12,927 nt of DNA from Claveliimonas stercoravium (GTDB lineage Bacteria; Bacillota; Clostridia; Lachnospirales; Lachnospiraceae), in contig DWZW01000043.1 in assembly GCA_019117345.1 (NCBI GenBank), positions 1 through 12,927 of the forward strand. The letters run 5' to 3'. The translations under genes were made by a program, and so were the position numbers. The notes beneath the pieces were generated by a model. That model did not search any database. It saw only the letters and a program-made list of their open reading frames with translations, and had not been told where the DNA came from. Numbering within the stretch: the first letter of the stretch is position 1; every line of letters starts with the position of its first letter. This document shows positions 11,900 through 12,927 of the stretch, piece by piece.

Positions 11900-12927
11900 T
11901 GTTCCGGCACCTCCAGTTCCTCAAGCTCGCCAAGCTCCCGGGCTGCCAGGGCTGCGTCCTCCGCTGTCACGGTCCGCATATCCATGAGGATCGTATCATT
12001 GACCACTCTGGGGATGATGGGCACCGGCAGGCGGCGCATCCGCTCCTCCAGCTCAGGCACAGTGACTCTCTCGGGGAAGATGGTCACCCCCCAGCTCTCC
12101 AGCCTCTCCAGGGGCAGAGAGCCTCCGCCGATCTGGGACTGGCAGGGAACCACCTGGATCTTCGCGGCCAGGTGCAGCCTCCTGAGCTTCCGTGCAAAGG
12201 AGTCCGCCGCCTTTCTCACCTCCCCGGCAGGCTGGGTGATCATCCGAAGGACCGGCACATTGCGGACAGCCTTCTCCTCTGACAGATACTCATGGAGCAC
12301 CAGCTCCAGGGCCGCGGCTGTGAACTTGTCGATCCGCAGCGCCCTGGTGAGCTGATTTTTCTTCATCATATCGATATATTTCTTCTTTCCCACGATGATG
12401 CCGGCCTGGGGGCCCCCAAGGAGCTTGTCCCCGCTGAAGCTGACCACGTCCGCTCCCTTTTCTATGGAGCTTTGCACCGTGGGCTCGTATGTAAGCCCGT
12501 ATCTGGAAAGATCTATGAGCACGCCGCTGCCCAGGTCCTCGATGACAGGGATATCCTTCTCCCTGGCCAGGGGGATCAGCTCATCGATCTCCACGGTCTC
12601 TGTAAATCCGACGATCCGATAGTTGCTCGTGTGAACCTTGAGGAGAGCCTTTGTCTCCTCTGTCACCGCCTCCTCGTAGTCGGACAGATGGGTCTTGTTG
12701 GTGGTTCCCACCTCCACCAGAGTGGCGCCGCTTTGCTCCATCACATCGGGAATACGGAATTTGCCTCCGATCTCCACCAGCTCACCCCTGGAGACTACCA
12801 CCTCTCCGCCCTTGGCCAGAGAGCTCAGGATGAGCATGACGGCCGCCGCGTTATTGTTTACGGCCATAGCTGCCTCGGCCCCCGTGAGCCGGCACAGAAG
12901 CTGCTCAAAATGGGAGTATCTCTCCCC
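11896..12927 (-). CDS. selA: L-seryl-tRNA(Sec) selenium transferase SelA, N-terminus outside the window
   Basis: SelA is a PLP enzyme that converts Ser-tRNA-Sec to Sec-tRNA-Sec using selenophosphate from SelD. The visible 343 residues are the larger C-terminal part of a protein usually about 460 long. The frame is open to the right edge, where it reads GERYSHFEQLLCRLTGAEAA before AMAVNNNAAAV, so the true start lies beyond the window and the internal ATG at 12867 is not the start. Family motifs are VVSRGELVEIGGKFRIPDVM, TTNKTHLSDY, KVHTSNYRIVGFT, and the PLP lysine in SFSGDKLLGGPQAG (lysine about 168 of the visible part). Its TGA stop overlaps the selB GTG start by four bases. Confidence 0.96.
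   Translation of the reverse strand, partial: GERYSHFEQLLCRLTGAEAAMAVNNNAAAVMLILSSLAKGGEVVVSRGELVEIGGKFRIPDVMEQSGATLVEVGTTNKTHLSDYEEAVTEETKALLKVHTSNYRIVGFTETVEIDELIPLAREKDIPVIEDLGSGVLIDLSRYGLTYEPTVQSSIEKGADVVSFSGDKLLGGPQAGIIVGKKKYIDMMKKNQLTRALRIDKFTAAALELVLHEYLSEEKAVRNVPVLRMITQPAGEVRKAADSFARKLRRLHLAAKIQVVPCQSQIGGGSLPLERLESWGVTIFPERVTVPELEERMRRLPVPIIPRVVNDTILMDMRTVTAEDAALAARELGELEELEVPEQ

Noticed and set aside
10481..12355. Long plus-strand frame of 624 codons opposite selB and selA
   Set aside because: It lies entirely antisense to two genes with clear family motifs; its translation is Arg/His/Leu/Ser-rich and resembles no protein. It is a shadow of GC-rich codon use.
12865..12867. ATG near the right edge as the start of selA
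   Set aside because: The frame continues upstream with conserved SelA sequence (LTGAEAA before the NNNAAA motif), so this methionine is internal.
1..12927. CRISPR array, insertion sequence, transposase, integrase or phage genes
   Set aside because: No regularly spaced direct repeats, no transposase or integrase motifs and no target-site duplications were seen. The neighbourhood is metabolic, apart from the decayed surface protein.

Overview
The window looks like chromosomal DNA from an anaerobic, amino-acid-fermenting Clostridia, probably Lachnospiraceae-like. It has moderately high GC coding DNA, AT-rich intergenic DNA, AGGAGG-type ribosome binding sites, D-proline reductase (prd) genes and a complete-looking selenium-use neighbourhood. 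The species assignment is inference. Function calls rest on reading translated motifs by eye; no database search was run.

Layout, left to right. (1) 1-1760, minus strand: the N-terminus of prdA, cut by the window edge, lies downstream of prdC, the RnfC-like electron-transfer protein of proline reductase. (2) 1942-2039, minus strand: a selenocysteine tRNA (selC, anticodon TCA). (3) 2041-3474, plus strand: an AT-rich regulatory region, then prdF (proline racemase) and a strong terminator. (4) 3501-4088, plus strand: a TetR-family regulator, ending at a bidirectional terminator. (5) 6988-4192, minus strand: a four-gene selenium/sulfur handling operon in the order cysteine desulfurase-like enzyme, YedE-type putative selenium transporter, TusA-type carrier, DUF3343 Se/S-carrier-like protein. 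(6) 7213-8993, plus strand: a decayed sortase-anchored leucine-rich-repeat surface protein that has lost its N-terminus and carries a one-base frameshift. (7) 12927-9084, minus strand: selA (cut by the window edge), selB and a LysR-family regulator, tightly overlapped.

How they fit together. Proline reductase of Stickland fermenters is a selenoenzyme; its Sec-bearing subunit PrdB is not in this window. PrdF would convert L-proline to the D-proline substrate, and PrdC is thought to feed electrons to the reductase. SelA charges the tRNA-Sec made here with Sec, and SelB delivers it at UGA codons. The csd-yedE-tusA-DUF3343 operon plausibly acquires and delivers selenium. selD (selenophosphate synthetase) is needed for this pathway but is not visible.

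The most interesting unexplained signal is regulatory. A 15-bp palindrome, ATARATTTTATYTAT, occurs once in each of the three AT-rich leaders, upstream of prdC, prdF and the csd-yedE operon. It fits the T-N11-A pattern of LysR-family boxes. A second exact 13-mer, GTCTAATCGTTAA, is shared by the prdF and csd leaders. Together they suggest a selenium/proline regulon, perhaps run by the LysR protein encoded with selA-selB.
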